Shown piece by piece: positions 18,171-27,604 of a stretch of DNA of 64,000 nucleotides. The position numbers and the translations under genes were made by a program. The stretch is from an uncultured Bacteroidales bacterium (GTDB lineage Bacteria; Bacteroidota; Bacteroidia; Bacteroidales; FEN-979). Position 1 is the stretch's first letter; every line of letters begins with the position of its first letter. The notes beneath the pieces were generated by a model, which saw only the letters and a list, made by a program, of their open reading frames with translations, made no database searches and was not told the DNA's origin. The stretch is taken from the NCBI GenBank assembly GCA_903887775.1, contig CAISRB010000024.1:62001-126000 (forward strand). The letters run 5' to 3'.

Positions 18171-21080
18171 TTAAAAAACGAAGCTTACACCAAGCATCAT
18201 GGTGCGCGATTGCGGGTAAGTGAAGAAGTCGGTTCCAATGATGATATTACTGGAACCTCCGTAGTAATTTACTTCGGGGTCCATCCCGAAATAATTGGTA
18301 AAGGTGTAAAGGTTCTGAATGGTTGCATATATTCTGGCAGACTTCATACCCACATGCTTAATCCAGTTTTTCTTAAAATTATAGCTCAGCGTAATATTCT
18401 TTATCCTGAGGAAAGATCCGTCTTCGATAAACCTTGATGATTTATAGGAATCACCGGCTTTTGGAAATTGGGTTATATCGCCTGGTTTTTTCCACCGGTC
18501 AACCATCCGTATTGTCTGGTTGTCTTCCCCCGTCCCTGATTCAAGGTATATCAATGAGGCATCGAATATGTTGTTCCCATACACGGCCTGGAGGAAGATT
18601 GAGAGTTCAAACCCTTTGTAGCTGAAAACATTGGTAAATCCGGCAGTGAACTTCGGGTTCGGGTCGCCGATCTTCGTGCGATCGGCCGAGGTGATAATAC
18701 CATCGTGGTTGATGTCCTCATACACCAGGTTACCTGTCGTAGGATCAACGCCCAGGCAGTTATAGCCGTAAAAAATGCCGATCGGCTGACCCACTTCAAC
18801 GCGGTTCCCTCCACGGCCCATATCATCAATTGGCTGATCGTTGTACAGGCTGAGCACTTTGTTACGGTTTGACGCATAATTCAGGGATGAGGTCCATGTA
18901 AATTCGCCATTGATATTCACAGTATTCAGCGTCAACTCCAGCCCTTCATTCTGAAGCTGTCCGATGTTGGATGAGATAGTATAGAATCCAGATGAGGAGG
19001 GGACCGGTCTTTGCAGAAGCAGGTCTTTCGTATGATTGTAATACACATCAGCTGTCAGGCTGATTCTGTTCTTTAGTACCGACACGTCTAATCCCAGTCC
19101 GGTTTGTGCAGTTGTTTCCCATTTCAGATCCGGATTGGGTAACTGCGTGGGTGCAATACCCGAGTTGCCCCCATAATTATACCCGCCGCTGTAGAGCCCC
19201 AGCGAGGCGAAGTCGCCTATGCCGTCATTGCCGGTAAGCCCGTAGCTGGCCCTGAGTTTAAGCTCGTTGATCCATTTGGCCTTCTTAACAAAAGGTTCCT
19301 CCGACATGCGCCAGGCAAAAGACCCTGCCGGGAAATAACCGTAATGGTTATTGGCCCCGAATTTAGAGGAACCATCTGCCCGGGCGGTCAGTGAAAAGAT
19401 GTATTTGAACTTGTAATTGTACTTCGCCTGCCCGAAGAAGGAATTAAGAACCCGGTCCAGGGCCGTTGCAGAAGCAGCACGGATGGTACCGGCCGAGACC
19501 ATGTACTGGAGGTCGTTGTTCGGGAAATCTATGCCTTCGATATAGGTGGTCCGGTTACAATATTTTTCATAACTGTAACCGATCAAAACGTCGATATTGT
19601 GTTTTTCCTTAATCGCCTTGATATACTGCAGCACATTGTTAGTGGTGATATTACTGGCATAATTGGTTGCTTCAATACCCAGGCCGTTGTACTTGGCGCC
19701 CTGACGTTCGTTTGTGGGATCATAACTGTGCTCCCTGAGATTGTATATATCGACACCGAATTTGGATGTAAATGAAAAACCCTCAAGAAATTTATATTCC
19801 ACGTATGCATTACCCCCTGTACGGTTGGTATAGGCCATATTCACAGCATTTTCATAAATGGCAACCGGATTTGCATAAGGGCCGGTCTCGTCGTATTTGC
19901 CGTTGGCGTCATAAACCGGATAAATGGCAGGTATTGACATTGCGTTTGGCAGGGGGCCATATAAAGTTGCGTCGCCTTCCACCCTGGCATTTTTTGAATA
20001 TGTAATACCTACACCACCTCCGATAGTCAGGTTAGGCAGTATCTTGTAGTCTGCATTGATACGGCCGCTGTAACGCTGATAAGAGGTTCCTTTGACAACA
20101 CCGGTCTGGTCATAATAATTACCTGAGATAAAGAGCCGGAATTTATCATTTCCGCTGCTGACCGAAAGTTCCGTATTTGCAGTGGGGGCCGTCTGCAGAA
20201 TAAGACTCATCCAGTCGGTGTTGATCCCCTTGACAGTGGTTCCTTTATATGCATTCCACTGATCGGCATTCATCATCGGGATGATCCTTTCTTTAGGCAG
20301 CGTTTGCCATCCGTAGCTCATATTCAGAGTTACATCTGTTTTCCCGCGGGCTCCTTTTTTAGTCGTGATCAGGATAACCCCGTTAGAAGCGCGGGCGCCA
20401 TACATTGATGTGGCAGAAGCGTCTTTAAGGATGGTCATTGATTCGATATCATTGGGGTTGATGTCTGACATGGCATTGAGTTCCTGGCCGCTCATTCCCA
20501 CCTGCGAATATTCTCCGGTGATCGCTGGGATACCATCGATAACCATCAGGGGCTGGTTGCTCGCATTGATGGAGCTGCCCCCCCTCAGCTTGATCATATT
20601 CTGACCGCCGGGAGTTCCCGATTGGGAAACGACCGTGAGTCCGGCCGTTTGCCCGGTAAGGACCCCATCGATGGTGCGGATCGGTATGTTTTTAATTTCA
20701 TCTTCATTCACCAGCCCAATTGAACCTGAGATCAGCTTTTTACTGCTTGTGCTGTAACCAACAACAACGACCTCGCCAAGCGGGATGTCCTGGTTGCTCA
20801 TTTTGACGTTGATTACCTGGTGGCCGTTTACAGGAATTTCCTGGGTCTGCATTCCAATATAGGAAAAAACCAGGATTCCTTTGCCAGGCGCGTTGAGAGA
20901 ATATTTACCATTTATGTCGGAGGTAGTTCCCTGTTTGCTCCCCTTGATCAGAACGGTGACTCCCGGAAGCGGTGAATTATCATCGGCTGAAATGATCTTT
21001 CCGCTCACAGGAATGTCCTGCGCTACCAGTTGCCGGAAGAGCATGCCAAACAATAATAACAGATAGTAAGGTTTTTTCAT
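18171..21080 (-). CDS. SusC/RagA family TonB-linked outer-membrane protein
   Basis: Carboxypeptidase-regulatory-like N-terminal domain (VSGKIISADDNSPLPGVTVLIKGSKQGTTSDINGKYSL), plug domain, IESMTILKDASATSMYGARASNGVILITTKKG. Confidence 0.97.
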   Translation of the reverse strand: MKKPYYLLLLFGMLFRQLVAQDIPVSGKIISADDNSPLPGVTVLIKGSKQGTTSDINGKYSLNAPGKGILVFSYIGMQTQEIPVNGHQVINVKMSNQDIPLGEVVVVGYSTSSKKLISGSIGLVNEDEIKNIPIRTIDGVLTGQTAGLTVVSQSGTPGGQNMIKLRGGSSINASNQPLMVIDGIPAITGEYSQVGMSGQELNAMSDINPNDIESMTILKDASATSMYGARASNGVILITTKKGARGKTDVTLNMSYGWQTLPKERIIPMMNADQWNAYKGTTVKGINTDWMSLILQTAPTANTELSVSSGNDKFRLFISGNYYDQTGVVKGTSYQRYSGRINADYKILPNLTIGGGVGITYSKNARVEGDATLYGPLPNAMSIPAIYPVYDANGKYDETGPYANPVAIYENAVNMAYTNRTGGNAYVEYKFLEGFSFTSKFGVDIYNLREHSYDPTNERQGAKYNGLGIEATNYASNITTNNVLQYIKAIKEKHNIDVLIGYSYEKYCNRTTYIEGIDFPNNDLQYMVSAGTIRAASATALDRVLNSFFGQAKYNYKFKYIFSLTARADGSSKFGANNHYGYFPAGSFAWRMSEEPFVKKAKWINELKLRASYGLTGNDGIGDFASLGLYSGGYNYGGNSGIAPTQLPNPDLKWETTAQTGLGLDVSVLKNRISLTADVYYNHTKDLLLQRPVPSSSGFYTISSNIGQLQNEGLELTLNTVNINGEFTWTSSLNYASNRNKVLSLYNDQPIDDMGRGGNRVEVGQPIGIFYGYNCLGVDPTTGNLVYEDINHDGIITSADRTKIGDPNPKFTAGFTNVFSYKGFELSIFLQAVYGNNIFDASLIYLESGTGEDNQTIRMVDRWKKPGDITQFPKAGDSYKSSRFIEDGSFLRIKNITLSYNFKKNWIKHVGMKSARIYATIQNLYTFTNYFGMDPEVNYYGGSSNIIIGTDFFTYPQSRTMMLGVSFVF

Positions 21081-21095
21081 AAGTTAAAAGTTTGG

Positions 21096-22382
21096 TTAGT
21101 ATTTATTATTTAATGGTGTCACCAGGATATTTACGGGAATGATATCCATCATGATATGCACTACCGTATAATGTTTTCCGTGAGATGGACTGCTGCTATA
21201 AAAACCTTCGGATGAATCCGTCTTGCGAAGGGTAAGCATAAACCCTGAAGTTTTATTGACAGGGGTTATGTTTTGGATGGTATCGTTCACTTTATTGTCT
21301 ATGAGGTCAATGGTGATTAGATCATGGAATGTGTCCTGATTTCCTGATAAAACACCGGCATGACAGGAATAATGATCACTGTGATGTTCTTTGCCCCTGG
21401 TTGGTTGTTTCCCTTCTGCAGGCGTGACAATGCCGGTTGCAGCATCATAGCTGTCCCCTTCTTCCAGGTAAGTCAGGGAGATGTTCTCAATCAGAGGCTG
21501 GCTTTGTTTGTAGGAGATCCGGGCATCTGCTTTATTCAGGATGGTAACGCCCGAAACGCCTGCGACACGGATAGTGTTTTGCGGGCCGTTATAAATAAGC
21601 GCTGTGTTTTCGTCAACGCCAAAGCCAAGCTTTCCCGACTTTGTTTCATTCATCAGTACCGTGGCCAGCCTTCCGATGCGCGCCCTGACAAGAAAATGCT
21701 GATCGACCAGGCCACAGGGGAAAAAGCCAAGCCCTTTAGTAACCAGAGCACCATTGTCTTCAGGAAAATCATCCCCTGTATAATCAGTAATGATTCCATG
21801 GCTTAGTGCCGCTATACTTGTACCTCCCCCGATCATGATCTCACTCATGATGGCTGCACCGGCGCTGGTGCCGCCGATGACACCGCCCGAGCGGTAAACA
21901 TCCCATACTGCTTTAAGAACAGGAGTCTGACTTCCGTCAGGGTGAAAGAGTGTTTTCGTAGTTCTCAGCTGGTCGCCACCTGTAAACCAGACAGCCGAAC
22001 ATTTACTTACGACTTCTGCCAGGCGGGGATCATTCCCGTTATCCTTCCATTCCGATTCATTGATATCCTTCGTGCTGTCATCATCGACCACGGCCACCGG
22101 GATCAGGTGGATGTTTTCAGGTTTAAGGCCATATGAGATAAGTATGTTTTTGAAATAAACGAAGGACTGCACAGGTGTACCACCTGCTGATGGGATTATG
22201 GCAAAAGTGGCTTTCTCAGGGCCGCCAGCCAGGCTGATCAGCTGCTGAAATATACTCTTGTTGTCAGCTTCCAGGCCGCCTCCTACAATGACAAGGTTCC
22301 CTTTAATCGGTGGTGGCTGGCAGATGGATTCAAGGCTCAGGAAGAAAAGGGATACTACTAATAAAAGCTTGATATTGCTCAT
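21096..22382 (-). CDS. cyanophycinase, exported (signal peptide)
   Basis: Signal peptide MSNIKLLLVVSLFFLSLESICQ; VIVGGGLEADN, IPSAGG, WFTGGDQLR, GGTSAGAAIMSE (catalytic Ser), DQHFLVRARIGRL. These are peptidase S51/cyanophycinase landmarks. Confidence 0.9.
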   Translation of the reverse strand: MSNIKLLLVVSLFFLSLESICQPPPIKGNLVIVGGGLEADNKSIFQQLISLAGGPEKATFAIIPSAGGTPVQSFVYFKNILISYGLKPENIHLIPVAVVDDDSTKDINESEWKDNGNDPRLAEVVSKCSAVWFTGGDQLRTTKTLFHPDGSQTPVLKAVWDVYRSGGVIGGTSAGAAIMSEIMIGGGTSIAALSHGIITDYTGDDFPEDNGALVTKGLGFFPCGLVDQHFLVRARIGRLATVLMNETKSGKLGFGVDENTALIYNGPQNTIRVAGVSGVTILNKADARISYKQSQPLIENISLTYLEEGDSYDAATGIVTPAEGKQPTRGKEHHSDHYSCHAGVLSGNQDTFHDLITIDLIDNKVNDTIQNITPVNKTSGFMLTLRKTDSSEGFYSSSPSHGKHYTVVHIMMDIIPVNILVTPLNNKY

Positions 22383-22501
22383 TGTGCGGAGAATTTACTG
22401 TCGGGCTGGACTAATTATATAGCGAATATATTAAATTTGTGAAAAACTAAACAGGTAAGGAATAATTTTTTCTCAACTTTGCCAGATTAAAACGCAATAT
22501 T

Positions 22502-23647
22502 ATGCTAACACTCTTCAAAAATGCTCATGTCTATTGCCCGGATGATACAGGTAAAAAGGATATTCTGACCGGTGGTAAAAGTATACTTTCAATAAAAAAC
22601 CATATTGAGCCTCCGCAGGGAACAGATGTGACTGTCATTGACTGTGAAGGGCTCCGGATTGTTCCAGGGCTTATCGACAGCCATGTTCATGTCACCGGCG
22701 GAGGAGGCGAAGGCGGGCCGGCAAGCAGGATGCCTGAACTCCAGCTGGGCATGATGCTCGAAGGGGGCGTTACCACCGTGATCGGATGTCTCGGTACCGA
22801 CGGGATCACCCGAACTGTAGAAAGCGTGCTGATGAAAGTCAAATCATTGCGTGCCCAGGGAGTCTCCGCATGGATGTATACCGGTGCATACCAGGTTCCC
22901 ACGGTTACGATCACTGGTGATATAGGGAAAGATATAGCCTTGTTCGAAGAGATCATCGGAGTAGGGGAAATCGCCATATCCGACCACCGTTCTTCAGTCC
23001 CGTCTGTCGCCGAATTGGCAAGGATCACAGCACAGGCCCGCGTTGCAGGCATGATCGGCGGAAAGGCCGGGATTGTCAACATGCACATGGGTGATGCAAA
23101 AGATCCTTTCAGGCCGCTCCATGAAGTGGTCGCCTGCACCGAAATGAACTACCGGCAATTCATACCTACCCATTGCAACAGGAACCCTTATATTTTCGCA
23201 GATGCAAAAGAATATGGTAAAAAGGGTTACGTGGATATCACAACCAGTTCCTATCCCTACGATATGGAAGTTGAGATAAAACCATCTGTTGCTCTGAAAC
23301 AGTTGCTCGAAGCGGGAGTTCCCGCATCGCATATCACGTTTACCTCCGATGGATGCGGCTCACTTCCCAGCTTCGATTCTGAAGGCCGACTGGTGAAAAT
23401 AGATATGGGGCTGCCAAATTCCATCCTGAGGGAGATCAAAGAAGCTGTGCTGGAGGATAAAATTCCTGTTGAAACTGCCTTGAAAGTCGCCACTTCAAAC
23501 CCTGCCGATATCCTGAAGTTAAAAGGGAAAGGCTATATCAGGGAAGGTTACGATGCAGACCTGCTTGTGCTTGACGATGGTTTCAACATCATCCATGTGA
23601 TGGCCATGGGAAAGATCATGACCATTTTGCCGAAAGAATCCGCCTGA
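22502..23647 (+). CDS. iadA: beta-aspartyl-dipeptidase (isoaspartyl dipeptidase)
   Basis: Amidohydrolase VPGLIDSHVHVTGGGGEGGPASRMPE, MHMGD, FIPTHCNR, TSDGCGS; IadA-type length and motifs. Confidence 0.93.
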   Translation: MLTLFKNAHVYCPDDTGKKDILTGGKSILSIKNHIEPPQGTDVTVIDCEGLRIVPGLIDSHVHVTGGGGEGGPASRMPELQLGMMLEGGVTTVIGCLGTDGITRTVESVLMKVKSLRAQGVSAWMYTGAYQVPTVTITGDIGKDIALFEEIIGVGEIAISDHRSSVPSVAELARITAQARVAGMIGGKAGIVNMHMGDAKDPFRPLHEVVACTEMNYRQFIPTHCNRNPYIFADAKEYGKKGYVDITTSSYPYDMEVEIKPSVALKQLLEAGVPASHITFTSDGCGSLPSFDSEGRLVKIDMGLPNSILREIKEAVLEDKIPVETALKVATSNPADILKLKGKGYIREGYDADLLVLDDGFNIIHVMAMGKIMTILPKESA

Positions 23648-23662
23648 CAAAAAATCACTTCA

Positions 23663-24772
23663 TTAGGCTTTCTGGGCAACGCTTCGCAACGTAACATCAT
23701 CAAGCTTCCTCATGTTCACTTCCACCCCTATGCCTGGTTTGGTTGGTACGTCCATGGTGCCGTCGGGGTTGACCACAAATTCAGGATCCACTATATCTTC
23801 TTTATAATACCGTTTGCTGGCTGAAAGATCGCCCGGCAATGTAAAATTTGGAAGGGAAGCCAGTGCAACGTTGCCAGCCCGGCCAATCCCTGATTCAAGC
23901 ATACCTCCATGCCAGACCGGGATGTTCATTCCGGCACAGTAATCGTGGATGAGCTTTGATTCAGTGTAGCCCCCGACCCTTCCTGGCTTGATGTTGATCA
24001 CCCTGCAGCTGTCCAGTTCGATGGCTGCACGGGTGTCATCAAGCGAATGGATGCTCTCGTCAAGGCAGATGGGTGTTTTAAGTTCGCGCTGGAGTTTGGA
24101 ATGATCAAAAATATCCTCATATCCGAGCGGCTGTTCGATCAGTAAAAGTCCATAATCATCCATCTTTTTAAAAATACCGATATCCTCCAGCCGGTAAGCT
24201 GAATTGGCATCGACCTGCAACAACAGGCCTGGAAACTGCTTACGCAATGCCTCGACAAATTGCAGATCAAAACCCGGGGCTATTTTGATCTTGATCCGCT
24301 TATATCCTTCTGCAAGATAACCCTCAACTTTTTTAATAAGTCCGGCGACCGAATCCTGAATGCCGATGCTGACCCCTACGTCGATCTTTTTGCGGGTACC
24401 ACCTAACATCGTTGATAAAGAAATGCCTTTTGTTTTCGCGAAAGCATCCCATATAGCCGCTTCAAGTCCGGCTTTGGCCATCATATGGCCCCTGACCTTT
24501 GCATACGATGCAATGGCTTCATCAACACTCTGGAGGTCTTTACCCAGCACAGAGGGAATTAAAAAATCGTTCAGGATGTGCCATGCGGTGGGCACTGTTT
24601 CGTAGGAATAAAAGGGCGTGCCTTCAGCCACGCTTTCACCCCATCCTGTCACACCTTCTGCATCAACCTTCACAATGATATGTTCTTCATCATATTCGGT
24701 TCCCATCGAGGTTACAAACGGGCTTACCAGGATCATTTTAATGTGCCGGAGTTCAATTCGTTCAATACGCAT
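23663..24772 (-). CDS. enolase-superfamily MenC/N-acylamino-acid racemase-like protein
   Basis: MRIERIELRHIKM...FVTSMGTEYDEEHIIVKV, KIKIAPG catalytic KxK, VDANSAY, INIKPGRVGGYTE, WHGGMLESGIGRAGN. Confidence 0.85.
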   Translation of the reverse strand: MRIERIELRHIKMILVSPFVTSMGTEYDEEHIIVKVDAEGVTGWGESVAEGTPFYSYETVPTAWHILNDFLIPSVLGKDLQSVDEAIASYAKVRGHMMAKAGLEAAIWDAFAKTKGISLSTMLGGTRKKIDVGVSIGIQDSVAGLIKKVEGYLAEGYKRIKIKIAPGFDLQFVEALRKQFPGLLLQVDANSAYRLEDIGIFKKMDDYGLLLIEQPLGYEDIFDHSKLQRELKTPICLDESIHSLDDTRAAIELDSCRVINIKPGRVGGYTESKLIHDYCAGMNIPVWHGGMLESGIGRAGNVALASLPNFTLPGDLSASKRYYKEDIVDPEFVVNPDGTMDVPTKPGIGVEVNMRKLDDVTLRSVAQKA

Positions 24773-24813
24773 AAGATTTTTGTTTAAGTGGTTTGTTATA
24801 CCTGAGTTAAAAT

Positions 24814-26316
24814 CTATTTTTTTTCAACGCGAAGAACAGGGTAGGGTTTCCCTGCTTGAAGAAGATGAGCATATTTTTCATAGGTAGCCAGTCCAAGCAT
24901 CGACTTCGGCTCAAGGGCAAGGACCAGCATCTTGCCTTTCAACTGGGAGGTTGGGATAAATATAAAACCGGTATCAGTCGGAAGGCCCTTACGGATGTTA
25001 ATGGTATACCGGGGATCCACAACTTTTTCCCCTTCGAAATCTGCAGAATCGATGAAGGTAATATTATATTGAATGAATTTCTTATCTGAAATTCTTTTCA
25101 GCGGGATTTCAACAAATGATTGCCTGAGGGCCCAATCCAATAATTCAGCACAATCTTTAGGGATCAGGTATCCCAGGGGTTCACGAACAGCGGAAACTGA
25201 TTTAACCACCGGCCGGTAATCCTTTACTGTAACAAGGCTGTCTTTTTGTGAAAAATAAGAAAAAAGAGGGATCTTCAGGGATTGTCCGTTTGCAGCATGC
25301 ACTGATTGAATGGATATTTCCTGGCCGGATGCGGAAGATGCCAGTTTTTTTCTTTCCCCTGAAACGAGGGTCTTTACTTTTACTTTGTTCGTATAAACAT
25401 ACTCGAGCAAACCACGCATGCCGGTCATCTGACCTTCGGCCCTGCGCTGAAGATTTTCGATGGAATCATCCCTGCCATTCATACCTTCCTGGATAAAAGA
25501 GAAAGTACCCTGGATCCCGAAACTCTGCCTTCCGTCATTGATATCGAAAGTGCTGTGCCTTATATAATCGATTTCGGGCGGGCCACCGGGACAATATGTG
25601 AAGGAAGAAAAATTCCTGTCATGAAGGTAGTTGAAAATGAACGGAAGGTAATCATTGTCCTGCAGTTTCCGAATGCCATCTGCCACATCCAGATTGGTGT
25701 TGGTCCCGATGTTCTCATCTGAATTCTTCCTGTAACCGTACTTTCGCCACTCCCCTCCAAATGGAGAATATTCATGCACATCCATGGTCGCTTCAAACAG
25801 GAACCTGTCAAAAAGCCGGTGCAGCGCGATCGTTTCAGGTTCCGTCAGGATCAGGTGGTTTCGGTTCAGGTCAGCACCATTAGCATTCCGTCTCTTGTTA
25901 ACCTCCGACCCATCGGGGTTTAGCTGAGGAACAAGGACAAAGTCAATGTTATTAAAAAGGTAACGGTTTTCAGGCTTAAGCAGTTCCCGGGCCAGCAGCA
26001 ACGCACCCTCCTTCCCCGATTGTTCATTCCCATGCTGCTGGGCAAAGATGAGCACTTTGATCTTTGATGTATCCTGGCCAAATACCGAAGAAGAGAATTT
26101 CAGGGCATAAAGGTTCCTGCCTTTGACTGAATGCCCGATGATCTCCACTTTAAGTAATCCTGGCTGTTTACCGAGAAGCTCGATATAATTGGATAGCTCA
26201 GTATAAGAGGTCAGCTTTTGAAAATTATTGTTCACAGAAGGTGGGCTCGGGACCTGGGCCAGGATTGTAAAGGAAATCACCTGCAAAAACGAGAACAGGA
26301 AGCTCATGCGTCTCAT
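24814..26316 (-). CDS. M14 family zinc carboxypeptidase
   Basis: FAQQHGNEQSGKEG (HxxE), QLNPDGSEVNKRRNANGADLNRNH. Start set at ATG 26316 (MRRMSFLFSF... signal peptide), because the ORF-track extension to 26451 translates tRNA-Ser. Confidence 0.88.
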   Translation of the reverse strand: MRRMSFLFSFLQVISFTILAQVPSPPSVNNNFQKLTSYTELSNYIELLGKQPGLLKVEIIGHSVKGRNLYALKFSSSVFGQDTSKIKVLIFAQQHGNEQSGKEGALLLARELLKPENRYLFNNIDFVLVPQLNPDGSEVNKRRNANGADLNRNHLILTEPETIALHRLFDRFLFEATMDVHEYSPFGGEWRKYGYRKNSDENIGTNTNLDVADGIRKLQDNDYLPFIFNYLHDRNFSSFTYCPGGPPEIDYIRHSTFDINDGRQSFGIQGTFSFIQEGMNGRDDSIENLQRRAEGQMTGMRGLLEYVYTNKVKVKTLVSGERKKLASSASGQEISIQSVHAANGQSLKIPLFSYFSQKDSLVTVKDYRPVVKSVSAVREPLGYLIPKDCAELLDWALRQSFVEIPLKRISDKKFIQYNITFIDSADFEGEKVVDPRYTINIRKGLPTDTGFIFIPTSQLKGKMLVLALEPKSMLGLATYEKYAHLLQAGKPYPVLRVEKK

Positions 26317-26334
26317 AGGATGAGATTGGGATTG

Positions 26335-26422
26335 CGGAGAGACTGGGATTCGAACCCAGGATGCACTTTTGGCGCATACACACTTTCCAGGCGTGCTCCT
26401 TCGACCACTCGGACACCTCTCC
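26335..26422 (-). tRNA. tRNA-Ser (anticodon GGA)
   Basis: Reverse complement GGAGAGGTGTCCGAGTGGTCGAAGGAGCACGCCTGGAAAGTGTG...GGTTCGAATCCCAGTCTCTCCG with a long variable arm and GGA in the anticodon loop. Confidence 0.95.
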
Positions 26423-26427
26423 CCGGT

Positions 26428-26464
26428 CAAAAGCGAAAAAGCGAAAAGCAAAATAGCGAAAATG
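26428..26464. repeat. GCGAAA-type degenerate intergenic repeat array
   Basis: aaaagcgaaaaagcgaaaagcaaaatagcgaaaa. Confidence 0.7.
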
Positions 26465-26527
26465 AATGCTAAGACGTGGTTCCCGGATTCGCTTTGAGAG
26501 TGTAAAGGTAAGGAAATTTCTGATACA

Positions 26528-27556
26528 TCAAACTGTCATCTCGCCGCGAAGGCTGGTCTGCAAAAGCTGTTTTACAGCCTGGGTCGAGAACTGGCAGCCG
26601 AGAAGGTACATCAGCTTCGTCACTGCCGATTCAGTCGTTATATCATACCCGCCAATCACGCCTATCCTGCTTAGCTCGGCGCTGGTCTCATATTTCCCCA
26701 TTTCGACGGTGCCTCCCTTGCACTGGGTCACATTAAGGATGATTATGTCCCTGTCGGCTGACTCTTTGAGGGCGTCAAGGAACCAGGGCAGGGTAGGGGC
26801 GTTGCCCGCACCGAAAGTCTCAAGTATGACCGCTTTAAGTCCGGAGGTATGAAGGATAGCTTCCACAGCACATTTTGAAATGCCGGGGAACAGCTTAAGG
26901 ATAGCGATGTTCTCGTCCAGCTCCTTAAGTACTTTGAGTCTCTTGAAATTCGGTCTCAGGATATGATCCCTGTGATATTTGATATTAACCCCGATTTCAG
27001 CAAGCAACGGGTAATTTGCCGAAATAAATGCCCCGAAATTTTCGGTGTTCAGCTTCGTTGTACGGTTCCCGCGGAACAACTTGTTCTCAAAACAGATCGC
27101 GACTTCAGGAACAATGGGAGTGTCGACTTCCTTCGATACTGCAATTTCAATGGAATTGATAAAATTCTCCCTTCCGTCGGTGCGCACCATCCCGATAGGC
27201 AGTTGGGAACCTGTGAAAATAACAGGCTTATTCAGGTTTTCCAGCATAAAACTTAGAGCCGAAGCAGTATATGCCATAGTGTCGGATCCGTGCATCACTA
27301 CAAATCCGTCATAATTTTCATAATTTTCTTCTATGACTGTCGCCAGTTTCACATAGAACGACGGATTCATATTCGAGGAATCAAGCAGGGGCTGAAACGT
27401 CTGAAAATCGATCTTGCAGTTGAAATTCTCAAGTACCGGCAGATACTTGTAAAGATTCTCAAACGACAAGGGCTTCAGTGAGCCTGTCTTTGGGTCCTGA
27501 ACCATCCCGATGGTTCCGCCGGTGTATATTACAAGGATACTGGTTTGTCCGATCAT
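26528..27556 (-). CDS. ansA: type I (cytoplasmic) L-asparaginase
   Basis: VIYTGGTIGMVQD, VVMHGSDTMAYTASALSFML, GTVEMGKYETSAEL; no signal peptide. Confidence 0.93.
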   Translation of the reverse strand: MIGQTSILVIYTGGTIGMVQDPKTGSLKPLSFENLYKYLPVLENFNCKIDFQTFQPLLDSSNMNPSFYVKLATVIEENYENYDGFVVMHGSDTMAYTASALSFMLENLNKPVIFTGSQLPIGMVRTDGRENFINSIEIAVSKEVDTPIVPEVAICFENKLFRGNRTTKLNTENFGAFISANYPLLAEIGVNIKYHRDHILRPNFKRLKVLKELDENIAILKLFPGISKCAVEAILHTSGLKAVILETFGAGNAPTLPWFLDALKESADRDIIILNVTQCKGGTVEMGKYETSAELSRIGVIGGYDITTESAVTKLMYLLGCQFSTQAVKQLLQTSLRGEMTV

Positions 27557-27557
27557 A

Positions 27558-27597
27558 AGAAAATAGCGAAATAGCGAGGAAGCGAATTAGCGAAATT
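27558..27597. repeat. GCGAAA-type degenerate intergenic repeat array
   Basis: aagaaaatagcgaaatagcgaggaagcgaattagcgaaa. Confidence 0.7.
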
Positions 27598-27604
27598 CAT
27601 TCCC

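Noticed and set aside
22383-22501. Promoter pair in the cyanophycinase/iadA divergent gap
   Set aside because: No convincing TTTG-N19-21-TAnnTTTG pair found on either strand.
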